From Maribacter spongiicola (lineage in GTDB: Bacteria; Bacteroidota; Bacteroidia; Flavobacteriales; Flavobacteriaceae), in NCBI RefSeq assembly GCF_004364165.1, contig NZ_SOAY01000011.1, positions 1,039,698 through 1,103,697 of the forward strand: 64,000 bases of DNA. The letters run 5' to 3'. The notes below the pieces were generated by a model. The model searched no databases. It had not been told where the DNA came from and saw nothing but the letters and a program-made list of their open reading frames with translations. Positions 53,398 to 62,900 of the stretch are shown here, in pieces; the first letter of the stretch is position 1, and each line of letters begins with the position of its first letter. A program made the translations under genes and the position numbers.

Positions 53398-54039
53398 ATG
53401 GAATCAGATTTTTATAAAAACTTGATCGATAATAATAAAAAATGGGTAGCTGCTAAATTAGATAGCGATCCCAATTATTTCAAGAAATTAGAAAAAGGTC
53501 AGTCACCACCATTATTATGGATCGGCTGTTCTGATAGTCGCGTACCTGCCAATGAAATAATTGGAGCCATACCAGGTGAGGTTTTTGTACATAGAAACAT
53601 TGCAAATATGGTGGTACACTCAGACATGAATATGCTTAGTGTTTTAGACTATGCTGTAAATGTGCTGAAAATTAAACATATAATCGTGTGTGGACATTAT
53701 GGTTGCGGTGGGGTAAAAGCTGCTATGGGAAGCAAGTCTTACGGCTTGGCAGATAACTGGATCCGTCATATTAGAGATGTATACAGACAACATCAAAAAG
53801 AGTTGGGAGATATAACTGATGAAGAGAAAGCCTTTGATCGTTTTGTCGAATTTAATGCTATGGAGCAGGTGTATAATCTCGCTAAAACTTCGATTGTACA
53901 AAATGCGTGGGAAAGAGGTCAAGAACTATTTTTACATGGATGGGTATATGGTGTGGGTACCGGAATCGTAAAAGATTTAGAGGTTAATTTTAGCTGTAAT
54001 TCTCAATTAGAAGAGTTCTATAAACTAGGGATTATATGA
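53398..54039 (+). CDS. Beta-class carbonic anhydrase
   Basis: A 213-residue zinc enzyme interconverting CO2 and bicarbonate in the cytosol. All ligands are present: Cys44 and Asp46 in GCSDSRVPANE, His100 and Cys103 in VCGHYGCGGVK, with the Arg48 partner of the Asp-Arg dyad. Length matches Escherichia coli Can-type enzymes. It stands alone, preceded by a long gap and followed by a convergent flavin-binding protein. Confidence 0.95.
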   Translation: MESDFYKNLIDNNKKWVAAKLDSDPNYFKKLEKGQSPPLLWIGCSDSRVPANEIIGAIPGEVFVHRNIANMVVHSDMNMLSVLDYAVNVLKIKHIIVCGHYGCGGVKAAMGSKSYGLADNWIRHIRDVYRQHQKELGDITDEEKAFDRFVEFNAMEQVYNLAKTSIVQNAWERGQELFLHGWVYGVGTGIVKDLEVNFSCNSQLEEFYKLGII

Positions 54040-54065
54040 CCAAAGTTTAATCACAAAAAGAACTA

Positions 54066-54611
54066 TTAATCTTTAAGAATATTAGTTTCAAATCCGTCAA
54101 TACTTTTGGTGTTTTTGTTTTTCCAATATTCTTTTATTTTATCCTCTCCTTGCTTTTTAGACCAATCATTTAAGGTTGTTCGCTCTTCTTTAAAATCCAT
54201 GAAAGGAACTGCGAAACCACACGAGGTCTGAACCAAATCTACTTGCATTTCAATAATTTGTCTTGCTCCTGTATTCACTGGAAACTGGTGTACATATTCA
54301 GAAAATTCTTGATCTCTTTTATGGAATATTTTCGCCGTACCATATAATCTTAAAATGATAGGTTTCCCCTCAAAAGCACAGAACATAATCGTCATTCTAT
54401 TATTCTTGAGTAGATGAGCAGCTGTTTCATTACCACTACCAGTAAGGTTCAGCCAAATAATTTTATTGCTATCAATTACCCGAAATGAGTCCGTTCCCTT
54501 TGGGGACACATTTACATTCCCCTCAGCAGCAGCCGTACCCACAAAAAATATCTTTTGTTTTTCTATGAATTTTTGTAAATCGGGAGTGATGGATTCTAAT
54601 TTCTTTCCCAT
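54066..54611 (-). CDS. Pyridoxamine 5'-phosphate oxidase-fold flavoprotein
   Basis: A 181-residue protein with the split-barrel FMN-binding fold: IEKQKIFFVGTAAAEGNVNVSP at the N-terminus (about 16-37), SNKIIWLNLTGSGNETAAHL (about 49-68), and RMTIMFCAFEGKPIILRLYG. It resembles the PPOX-related proteins annotated only as FMN-binding, not true PdxH. It is adjacent to a second protein of the same fold, 52 bp upstream on the same strand, suggesting an operon of two related flavoproteins. Confidence 0.85.
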   Translation of the reverse strand: MGKKLESITPDLQKFIEKQKIFFVGTAAAEGNVNVSPKGTDSFRVIDSNKIIWLNLTGSGNETAAHLLKNNRMTIMFCAFEGKPIILRLYGTAKIFHKRDQEFSEYVHQFPVNTGARQIIEMQVDLVQTSCGFAVPFMDFKEERTTLNDWSKKQGEDKIKEYWKNKNTKSIDGFETNILKD

Positions 54612-54663
54612 GGTTTCTTGTTTGGTTGATGATTGTCCTAATTTACTACCCTTAAAATGGTTA

Positions 54664-55149
54664 TCATAACCTGGCTGTCATTTTTCCTAAATTAATCTTC
54701 TCTGCTTTAGTAAAGTTGATATCACGTACATACTCCATTTCACCCCATAAATAGGTATTACCTTTAAGTCCTTTGGTCATTCGCATTCTGCGGTTGAGTC
54801 GTTTTGTTTCTTGTTCGGTCGCTAATCTTCTTTCACCAAGCTCACCATATAATTTTATAGCGGGATAGTCTGAAAATTTTTCTTTGAACAATGCTCTAAG
54901 CCAAAATAGACGACTACTATTAACCCCAAGAAGACATACATTTTTATTCGTTTTTGCATGTAATGGTAATTTCTTCGGAAACTTTTCGAAATAGAATCCT
55001 GTTTGATTATCATTCAAAAACAACGAACCAATTGGCGTAACAGTCGGGTTGTACTCCGTATCTACAGATGCTATTGAAATATGAAAATTAGAACTAAAAC
55101 TCTTATTGAAATGGGTTCTTATCTTCTTCCAGTCTTGAGTAATTTTCAT
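54664..55149 (-). CDS. FMN-binding split-barrel protein (PPOX-like), probable
   Basis: A 161-residue protein with split-barrel features: FNKSFSSNFHISIASVDTEY, then VTPIGSLFLNDNQTGFYFEKF (about 37-57), then NKNVCLLGVNSS and RLNRRMRMTKGLKG. It probably belongs to the pyridoxamine-phosphate-oxidase-related superfamily but is more divergent than the neighbouring copy. Function is unknown. No signal peptide. Confidence 0.7.
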   Translation of the reverse strand: MKITQDWKKIRTHFNKSFSSNFHISIASVDTEYNPTVTPIGSLFLNDNQTGFYFEKFPKKLPLHAKTNKNVCLLGVNSSRLFWLRALFKEKFSDYPAIKLYGELGERRLATEQETKRLNRRMRMTKGLKGNTYLWGEMEYVRDINFTKAEKINLGKMTARL

Positions 55150-55318
55150 TTTTATTATTTTACTAAAAATTAGAATAAACGCTTAAATCTTAAGACTTAC
55201 TCCCTAATTATTATTTAAACATCCTTTTGTTCAAAAATAATTTTAAGCAACTGGCTTTTCCGTTCTGCTTATACAAAATTTTTAAAATTCAATGATAATT
55301 TTTTAAAAAAGTAGTTAA

Positions 55319-55861
55319 TTAATCTTGAATAACCCCCTCAATTTCCTTTTGTAATTCTCTTTCCGAAACCATAATATCCTGCATCATTAACATTATAAGT
55401 TCTTTTTTATCAATACTGGTGTCTTTTATATTTGGATAAAGGAAATTCATTAAATATTGAGTTTTTGATAACAATAACTCTTTTTGCTCTTCAATATTTG
55501 CAAAAGCGGAAACCCTGTCGTATTCAAGCAACTCAATTTTTTAACTAGAAATAGCTTTCCATGAACTAATTCTAATTTGGGGAATTTGAACTCCATTCAC
55601 TTTCATCATTACATCAAAAATAGAGATTGTATCATTCTTTTTGTAAAAACCTAAAGTGTCGATAAGTGTTTGCTGTTGTGGCATTTTTTTCTTGATATCG
55701 TCATTGCTTTCTATCAATTCCTTATCTATTGATACAAATATTTTATTAATATAATTTGCATCTTTCCGATTTTCGTTCCAATTGTTGATATAAAGCGCTA
55801 TCAAAATACCGACAATAATTGTAAGTATCTCTTTGAAAAATTCCATGATAGTTTTATTCAT
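55319..55861 (-). pseudogene. DUF6090-like membrane protein gene split by an in-frame stop
   Basis: Two pieces in the same frame read MNKTIMEFFKEILTIIVGIL... up to SSWKAISS, then TAA, then KIELLEYDRVSAFANIEEQ to the end (about 180 codons in all). The N-terminal TM helix followed by NNWNENRKD matches the intact 232-residue DUF6090-like protein encoded near 59 kb (NNWNDNRRD). The stop is a single codon inside otherwise continuous coding sequence (AGT TAA AAA ATT GAG), so nonsense mutation is the simplest reading; a sequencing error or read-through are alternatives. The N-terminal 106 residues could still be made. Confidence 0.75.
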
Positions 55862-55977
55862 TTTATAAGTTTGGTTAGTTTTAAAATGCTATCAATTTAT
55901 AAAGCCTTATTTCCTATTTAATCTGCGCTTTATCAATTAATCCAAATACCAATAAGATTACAGTGATAATAAAACAT

Positions 55978-57087
55978 TTACTTTTTCAATATTTCATTGA
56001 TATATATTGAACGATATTTTTCTGGATATTCTATTTGCACACCGTGTGTACCATTTTCAAATAGAAACCACTTTTTAGATGGTGCAACAATGGAATCAAA
56101 ATAAGCCTTTGCTACAGATGTTTCGGTAAAATGGTCATTATCGCCTTGAAATATATAAACTGGCACTTTAAATTCAGGAATATCCCGCATTAAATTAATA
56201 TCAATTGCGGTTGATTCTAGAATTTTAGATGCTGGATAATAAGATTCGGGACTATTCAGCATATCGGTAAATTTTTCTTTGAACGTCAAGCCATTATCCA
56301 TGAACATATCTTTAAGAAATGAATAATCGGTATCTAATTGTAGAGGTGCATATTTCATAACGATACTTCGTTCTATTTCAAAGGCTTCCGTTACGGTATT
56401 GTTTACATTATTTGAATAAGGTGGTCTTCCTATTTCTTTTAATTGAGAAATAGAAAGAGTGTCATTATATTTTTCGGCTTCTGACATTGCAAAATCATAA
56501 GATAGTTCTTCAGAAAGCGATTGATTCGCCATGAGACCGCTACCGATGTAAGCATGATATAACTCAGGATTTTTTTGAACCATGTAAGCAGCCACAGCTG
56601 TGCCCCATGATAAACCTTCTATATAAATTTTATCTTTTTTGAATGTTTCTTTTAAATGCTTTGATAGTTGTAAACCATCATCTACAATATTATTTAAGGT
56701 AATTGATGAATCAGATATACTGTCATTATACGCTAGTCCTGAACCTCTTTGATCCCAATAACATACCGTAAATAAATCTTCCAAATCAACTCCTGTGAGT
56801 TTATAAATTACAGGTAAAATTGGCGCTCCTGGTCCGCCATGTACAATTAAAAGTACAGGGTTGTTTTTGTCTTTTCCTCTAATGGTAATTCGTTGTGCTA
56901 CACCATTGATAATCATATTCTCGTGCATTGCAATACTATTGGCAAGCACATTTCCATTTTCGTCTACAAAAGACTCTTCTTTTCCAGAACTATTGATTCG
57001 GATAACCAATAAAACAACTAAGATAAATGCAACTAATATTCCCAGTAAAACCAAAAACCACTTTCCTATTTTCTTTACTATTTTCAT
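55978..57087 (-). CDS. Membrane-anchored alpha/beta hydrolase (proline iminopeptidase-like)
   Basis: A 369-residue protein with an N-terminal TM anchor (about 9-31) and a periplasmic hydrolase domain. The oxyanion motif HGGPG is at 83-87, CYWDQRGSG near 109-117, and the nucleophile Ser160 in GLSWGTAVA. GDNDHF near 316 holds the catalytic Asp and NGTHGVQ near 345 the His. The set fits the S33 proline iminopeptidase family. It stands alone, with AT-rich gaps on both sides. Confidence 0.9.
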   Translation of the reverse strand: MKIVKKIGKWFLVLLGILVAFILVVLLVIRINSSGKEESFVDENGNVLANSIAMHENMIINGVAQRITIRGKDKNNPVLLIVHGGPGAPILPVIYKLTGVDLEDLFTVCYWDQRGSGLAYNDSISDSSITLNNIVDDGLQLSKHLKETFKKDKIYIEGLSWGTAVAAYMVQKNPELYHAYIGSGLMANQSLSEELSYDFAMSEAEKYNDTLSISQLKEIGRPPYSNNVNNTVTEAFEIERSIVMKYAPLQLDTDYSFLKDMFMDNGLTFKEKFTDMLNSPESYYPASKILESTAIDINLMRDIPEFKVPVYIFQGDNDHFTETSVAKAYFDSIVAPSKKWFLFENGTHGVQIEYPEKYRSIYINEILKK

Positions 57088-57259
57088 ATGAACTTAATTT
57101 ATTTTATGGTTGTTCTTACTTCTTTTATATCAATTAGTTACAAGTTAAATTAGCGATTATTTTCGATTTACCACGGGCGTAAGCAATTCCGAGTGGATTA
57201 GGACATAGTCGAATCTGTCGTAATTGCGGTCATACATTTTTGTTCTGCTGTCGTACTTT

Positions 57260-57778
57260 TTATTCCAATTTATGTACTTCCAGTTCTATTTCAACCATAA
57301 ATTCCGGAAGTGCCAATCCTTTTACTTCTAGCCAAGAGCCTGTTGGAAATCCATTTTTATAAATTTCAGCACGATATGCTGATTTTTCCAACATTTGTGC
57401 CATATCAGTAGTAAAAACGTCTTCTTTTACAACATCGTCAAATGTGCAACCAAAGTGTTTCAATATTTTTTCCAAATCAGCATAACAGTTCTTCATCTGC
57501 TGTTCCATATTGCCAATAGCAGTCGGATTTCCCTCATCATCCATACTTACAGCACCAGAAATTTTAATGCTATTCCCTATTTTCACAGCGTGAGAATATC
57601 CGTAAGCTTTTTCAACTTCTGGTCGCAATAGAAAATATTCAGGTTTCTCGGGTTCAACAATTAGCTCTTTTACCACTTCTTTAGTTTCCTCCTTTTGTTT
57701 TTGTTCACAACTTTGGAATACAAAAGCCATTGCAATAAGTGTTGCGATTAATGTCAATCGGTTGGATAGTATTTTCAT
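57260..57778 (-). CDS. RidA-family lipoprotein lacking the catalytic Arg
   Basis: A 172-residue lipoprotein (lipobox FVFQSC-EQK, Cys about 24) with a charged linker and a C-terminal RidA/YjgF fold: GNSIKISGAVSMDDEGNP (about 68-85), then MEQQMKNCYADLEKILKHFGC and VEIELEVHKLE. Cytosolic RidA enzymes need the Arg of PARSCVEV to deaminate enamines; here the aligned stretch is PTGSWLEV, with Gly in place of Arg. An exported, Arg-less member probably does not have classic RidA activity. Its ligand is unknown. Confidence 0.88.
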   Translation of the reverse strand: MKILSNRLTLIATLIAMAFVFQSCEQKQKEETKEVVKELIVEPEKPEYFLLRPEVEKAYGYSHAVKIGNSIKISGAVSMDDEGNPTAIGNMEQQMKNCYADLEKILKHFGCTFDDVVKEDVFTTDMAQMLEKSAYRAEIYKNGFPTGSWLEVKGLALPEFMVEIELEVHKLE

Positions 57779-58104
57779 AATTCTGTTTGTTTAGTGCCTA
57801 CATTGGTCGGTTTTCGGCTTTCCCGTTCATATTATCCGTTTCGTTTTTCAGTATGAAGCACGAGGCTTGTGCTAAACGTAGAGGGGAAGTAAGGAAACTT
57901 TTAGCTTCCGCCTGCCTGCCGGTAGGCAGGCAGGCGGATGACGCTAAATCTTATTGTTTTGCTTTTTCTTTTTTGTTCCAAAGCTAAATCCATAAGATTT
58001 GGCGACTTTAATATTATAAACAGATTATTTGGTTTTACTCAAAAACCCGCATTACGTTTAGGTATTGTTACCAAACGTTTTTCGGACTAGTTTTTTAACT
58101 CGTG
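57779..58104. other. 326-bp palindrome-rich gap
   Basis: No supported gene; the one long frame on the plus strand reads through a palindrome. It contains an AGCACGAG/CTTGTGCT inverted repeat (57857-57873), a GC-rich hairpin, and two TACGTTTA octamers in opposite orientation (57873-57880 and 58053-58060). Confidence 0.6.
57908..57937. repeat. GC-rich 13-bp hairpin CCGCCTGCCTGCC-GGTA-GGCAGG...
   Basis: A perfect 13-bp stem with a GGTA loop, flanked by outer TTTAGC / GCTAAA arms. Its GC content is far above the surroundings. Similar CCTGCCGGTAGGCAGG elements are dispersed in many Bacteroidota genomes. Confidence 0.85.
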
Positions 58105-58284
58105 TTATTCGTCTTTTAATTTATTAATTTTTTTATAATTCGTTAAAGCAAGACCAGCACCGACTGTTGTGCCAGAAATTCCTATAAGCGTTTTGCCCCA
58201 ATATAACAATGCAATTCCTGCTATCATTGAAACAATACCTAATAATATGATTCCTTTAACTGCGTTTTGTTGTCCCTTCTCCAT
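58105..58284 (-). CDS. Small membrane protein, 59 residues
   Basis: An ATG-started frame reads MEKGQQNAVKGIILLGIVSM, continues through one long hydrophobic stretch with an Ala/Gly-rich second helix (residues about 10-30 and 33-46), and ends KKINKLKDE. Two TM helices in a hairpin with a positively charged tail are expected. No family is recognised. It lies between two TACGTTTA octamers and has a sensible protein composition, so I consider it real. Confidence 0.6.
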   Translation of the reverse strand: MEKGQQNAVKGIILLGIVSMIAGIALLYWGKTLIGISGTTVGAGLALTNYKKINKLKDE

Positions 58285-58469
58285 TATTTAGTGTTGTTTG
58301 TTTTAATTCCATCTACGTTTAAATTCTGCTATTTTTGTCAATTCAGTCTGCATATTTTTGTTGAGTCCAGAATCGTAATTATTTGCACCGAGTAAAGTCC
58401 GTATGCATATTTTTGGTAGGTCTTTTTCTGCAATTTATTTCAATAGAGTTAAGGTTGTAATTATTCACT
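58285..58469. repeat. Spacer with direct repeats TGCATATTTTTG
   Basis: The 12-mer TGCATATTTTTG occurs at 58349-58360 and 58404-58415, a third related CTATTTTTG lies near 58328, and TACGTTTA recurs at 58314-58321. No gene is seen. On the plus strand these include TATTTTTG, which looks like a -7 element, but no gene follows in that direction. Confidence 0.5.
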
Positions 58470-58652
58470 CTAACTTTCAGATTTTTTCAATTTAAAATAA
58501 GCTGAAAAAGCTGAAATACTAAAGAACATAAACACCAAAGTCATTATCCAGTCAATATCATATGAACTATCAATTAGATAGGCTATGATATAGTAAAGAA
58601 AACCTATGCCGGTTAAGATTCCAGATATTAAAAATAAAATTTTCTTGTTCAT
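58470..58652 (-). CDS. Small two-helix membrane protein, 60 residues
   Basis: Reads MNKKILFLISGILTGIGFLY, then a loop IDSSYDIDWI, a second hydrophobic helix, and a charged KLKKSES end. It is a plausible two-TM hairpin protein of unknown function. With the 59-residue protein it forms a pair of tiny membrane-protein genes on one strand, 185 bp apart. Confidence 0.6.
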   Translation of the reverse strand: MNKKILFLISGILTGIGFLYYIIAYLIDSSYDIDWIMTLVFMFFSISAFSAYFKLKKSES

Positions 58653-58708
58653 AGGCTTGGTTTTAATTGATTGTGCTAGTGTTATTCCAAAATGTTTAGT
58701 AACAATAA

Positions 58709-58908
58709 AATATAGTCACCAGCGGCTATATCCTAATTCTATATTTTTTTTTAAAAAAAAGCATTTCTACTCCACCTCCTTCATTAACACCTCAATAGAT
58801 TTCTCCAATTGCTCATCAACGCCCTTGGCGATTACTTCTGGTTGATTTTTAATAATGATTTCTGGGTTGATTTCATTTTTTTCCATCCATTTGCCTGCTT
58901 TGTTTTTG
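58709..58908. repeat. Left copy of a duplication shared with the S41 gene 3' end
   Basis: From AATATAGTCACCAGC through the S41-like stop region, this segment matches 59761-59943. The coding part differs at about 20 of 142 positions by hand alignment; the non-coding part carries a roughly 17-bp length difference. Confidence 0.8.
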
Positions 58909-58943
58909 CCACCTTTCGATTTCACAATTTTTATTAAATCCAT
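58767..58943 (-). pseudogene. C-terminal remnant of an S41/tricorn-like peptidase gene
   Basis: A 58-codon frame starting MDLIKIVKSKGG continues KNKAGKWMEKNEINPEIII and ends IEVLMKEVE. From KNKAG onward it matches the last 46 residues of the large S41 protein with only four differences (K/E, K/N, I/T, V/I). The rest of the peptidase gene is missing, so this is probably the stub of a tandem paralogue. A short peptide could still be translated from the ATG. Confidence 0.75.
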
Positions 58944-59014
58944 TAAAACAACTATTACTTTCGAGTGTAATTATCTGAATAAAATTGCTAGAAATTATAT
59001 TAAATTTTCACTTC

Positions 59015-59713
59015 TTATAGGTTTAACTCTTCTTCAATTTTATTTCTAAGCAATTCAATTTTACTATTGACATCATCATAGTAATTTATCATTGACTCCC
59101 GATTAATTTGAATTTGCCACAGGTAGGTTGAAAACAACTGTTTTTCTTCATCGGTCAGCTTTAATGGAAATTTTAAATTTTCAATATCTCCATTTACGGA
59201 AAATTGAAAATTCTTTGATAACATTTTATTTATCTCTTCAGAATATTTGTCTTCAAACTGCATTTCAGGAGAATCCTCTTCTAATCGTTTCAAAACATAA
59301 TAATCATATTCATAAAGTGATATTATCTGAAATCTTAAAGAATCGTTTTTTATCAATTCCAACCCCTTAGATTTTAATGTTTCATATCCTGCTTTATTCT
59401 GGACTGGAAAAAAGGTTCTTGTTAAAGTAACGTAGTAGACTGACAAGGTATCTAAGTTTTTTTCCTGTTCATTAATTATTCTACGCCAATAATTACATGC
59501 TTTTATACCTGTTTCATGCCCGCTTACATTATTTTCAATATCCGCTATATCCTTCAATAAACCGCTCGACATTTCTCTCAATATTTTTGTTTCTGCCTTT
59601 TGGTCTCGACGATTATCGTTCCAATTATTAAGTGCAAATGCAGAAACAACTGCAATAAATATTGAAATAAATTCAAATGTATATTTCTTCCAATTTTTAA
59701 TATTAAACTTCAT
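59015..59713 (-). CDS. DUF6090-like membrane protein
   Basis: A 232-residue protein with one N-terminal TM helix (about 10-28, FEFISIFIAVVSAFALNNW) followed by the NNWNDNRRDQKAETKILREM segment typical of DUF6090. The rest is a helical periplasmic or cytosolic domain with KAGYETLKSKGLELI near 107 and LISLYEYDYYVLKRLEED. Function is unknown; the family is common in multiple copies in flavobacteria. It lies between the S41 stub and the full S41 gene, and a second, broken family member is 3.2 kb away. Confidence 0.8.
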   Translation of the reverse strand: MKFNIKNWKKYTFEFISIFIAVVSAFALNNWNDNRRDQKAETKILREMSSGLLKDIADIENNVSGHETGIKACNYWRRIINEQEKNLDTLSVYYVTLTRTFFPVQNKAGYETLKSKGLELIKNDSLRFQIISLYEYDYYVLKRLEEDSPEMQFEDKYSEEINKMLSKNFQFSVNGDIENLKFPLKLTDEEKQLFSTYLWQIQINRESMINYYDDVNSKIELLRNKIEEELNL

Positions 59714-59760
59714 TATTCTAATAGGTAATTAGTTTAGTCAAAATTTACACCTGACTATGG

Positions 59761-59943
59761 AATATAGTCACCAGCAACTATATTCCTATTTTAAATTATT
59801 TCTACTCCACCTCCTTCATCAACACCTCAATAGATTTCTCTAATTGTTCATCAATACCTTTTGCAATTACTTCCGGCTGATTTTTAATGATAATTTCAGG
59901 ATTTGTTTCATTGTTTTCCATCCACTCGCCTGCTTTATTTTTA
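59761..59943. repeat. Right copy of the duplication (S41 gene 3' end)
   Basis: This contains the last 47 codons of the S41 gene plus downstream AATATAGTCACCAGC; it is the partner of the segment at 58709-58908. Confidence 0.8.
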
Positions 59944-62900
59944 GCGCTTACAGGTACAACGCCCCAAACACCACCATTGGGCAATCGCTCCCAACCAGCA
60001 AAGCTACACGTACCTGGTACTGGCATTCCTACGGTTTTACCGATCTTTAAATCTACATAGCCGCTTGCAAAGCAAGAACCATCGCTGTACATAGATTCGT
60101 TGAACATTGCCAAGGTTGGCTTTGTCCAACGAGAGGTTGGTTCGCCACCTACTACCCTATCTTCGGTTTCATAAGACAAAAATGGTATACCGGTAAAAAA
60201 CATAGCCAAATCTGCCACTAGATCTCCGCCACCATTAAAGCGGGTATCTACAATAACTCCTTTTTTATCATTGAATTTACCCAGCATTTCTTCATAAATG
60301 GTACGGTATGGTCCGTCGCTCATGCCTGGTATATGCACATACCCCAATGTACCGTTACTCTTTGCCAATACTTCCTTTTCATTATTCTTTACCCAACGGT
60401 CATATAACAATCCGTTTTCTACACGCAACGAAATAGGTTTAACGGTAAGCTGTTTTCTCTTGCCTTTATCATCGACAACATCTAACAAAGTAAAGTTCCC
60501 CGCAATACGGTTTAAGTAGAAAGCGGCATCAGTAGATTCGGCTATAGTTATTCCGTTAATTTTCTCGATTATTGCACCTGGTTGAATATCGAATCCTGCT
60601 TTGTCTAATGGTCCGCCTTTAATGACTTCCGTAATTTTTAATCCGTCACCATTATGGCTGTAGTCTATAAAAACACCTAGCGATGCTGTTTGATCGCCGT
60701 TATCAATATCATCTGAAAAACGACCTCCGGCGTGACTTACATTCAGCTCACCCAACATTTCTGAAATCATTTCAGAGAATTCATAATCATTACCAATATG
60801 CGCCAAGTATTTCTCATATTCTGTACGTATGGCTTCCCAATCAATGCCGTGAAAAGTAGAGGTGTAAAAGATTCCGTTTGTTTTTAGCCAAATATGGTCA
60901 AACATAAACTTTCGCTCTGCATCGGCATCTAAAACCATTTCGGCATTTAGTTTCACCGGTTCTGTTTTAGCGGCTTTTAAATCTATTTTAGAGATTTTTC
61001 CATCAGATAATAAAAATAGATTTTCCTGCTTGGCATCCCAATGTAACGTTGCTGATTTAGCTCCTAAACCTATCAACATTTTTGTGCTTTTGGTGCGTAT
61101 TTCTGTTTCCCAAAGGTTATAGTCCTTCTCAAACTTGCTAACGTAGTATAGCTTTTCCCCATCCTTAGAAAGTACGGCATCAGATAATTTTGAGGAGTGT
61201 ATGGTAAGTCGTGATTTTCTTCGGTCTACATCCTCCAAATCAAACTTTAGCGATTTCACTACTTTTTCCTCAACCTTCTTATCCTTCTTCTTTTTATCGT
61301 CATCATCAGCGCCTTCTTCTTTCTCTTTTGCCGCTTCTTCTATCATCTTCAATAAATCATACTCTTCTTTGGTATTATTGAATTTATCCCATGATTCTTG
61401 GGTCAAGAACATGGTATACACATCGGTTTCAAATGAACCGCTAGTGGCATAACTTTTTAGTCCGTCACGGTTGGTAAAATACATAATCTGACTACCATCA
61501 TTCACCCATTTAGGTGAAAAATCATAATACCCACTTTGGGTTAAGTTTTTACGCTGTTTACCATCTTTTGAAATCAACAAAAGCTCAGAGTTATTCAACG
61601 ATACACTCCAGTCTATCAACAGCCACTTGCTATCTGGACTCCATTGGTAATACTGATCACCGTCTCGCATATGAATAACTTCATCAGGAGTTAAAATGGT
61701 CGTAACCGTCTTTGTTTTTAGGTTCTTGACCTTCAACGTTCTTCTATCTTCCATATACGCCACATAAATACTATCTGGCGAAAATTCCGGTAAGTAGATA
61801 TCATATTTTGAGGTCACCAAAGTATCTTCTTTTATCAATGTAGATGCAAAGAAATAAGGTTCTTCTTTTCGCACTTTAGTTGATTTGAAAATGCTCCATT
61901 TACCATTGCGTTCACTTGAGTACGCGACCGATTTACCATCGGGCATAAACTTTACAAAGCGTTCTTGCTCTGGGGTATTGGTGATACGTTTTGTCAACGA
62001 ACCATCTACAGATGTTACAAAGACTTCGCCCCTACTTATAAAAGCGATTTCTTTACCGTTGGGTGCTACATCCATTTCTTGAACACCACCGTTAACGGAC
62101 ACATATTCTATAGGATTGCTGTCTTCTTGTGTTCTAACTATTATTTCTACTTTCTTAGCACCTTCACCTGTTTTTAGCGTATAAATTTCGCCATCGTAAC
62201 CAAATGCCAAGGTATTATTGCCAATACTTAATGAGCGTACCGGGTGTGTCTTAAAACTAGTATGTGACGCAATTTCAGGTGCACCTGTCAATGATATTGA
62301 AAAGACATTAAAAGAGCCTTCTTGCTCACTTAAATAGTAAATAGCACTACCATCTTTTGAAAAAACCGGATTACGATCTTCCCCCTTAAAGCTTGTGAGT
62401 TTTTTATGTCTTCCGGTGGATGGGTCATACGACCAAATATCTCTGGTAATGGCAGATGTATGATGCTTTCTAAACTCGTCTTCGTACCCTTTTTTATCGT
62501 GATATACCATTATAGTTCCATCCGCATTTACTTGCACATCTTCTACTGGAACGGTCAATACCTGATCTATCCTTCCGCCATTTACGGGAACACTATATAA
62601 TTCTGGTTGTGAACCTGTCGGGTATTGGCGATGCTCGGCAATATCTAGTCGATTTGCACCAAAAAGAACGGTTTTATCATCAGCAGAGAAACTATAAGGT
62701 TTTTCGTCATTGCTATGGTAAGTCAATCGTGTTGCTTCACCTCCTTGGGCATCCATCACATAGACATCAAAATTGCCATATCTGTTCGATGCAAAGGCTA
62801 TTTTTTGTCCGTCTTTACTCCATACTGCTTTATAATCATGTGCAGAATGATAGGTAAGCTGCTTTGCCACACCACCATCTGAAGGTACCGTAAATAAGTT

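Noticed and set aside
57787..57987. A 66-codon plus-strand frame upstream of the RidA-like gene
   Set aside because: It includes the translated GC-rich palindrome (CLPVGRQAD) and has no other protein-like features.
57779..58469. Chromosomal integron with attC sites
   Set aside because: No GTTRRRY/RYYYAAC core pairs around the repeats and no integrase in the window; the recurring octamer alone is not enough.
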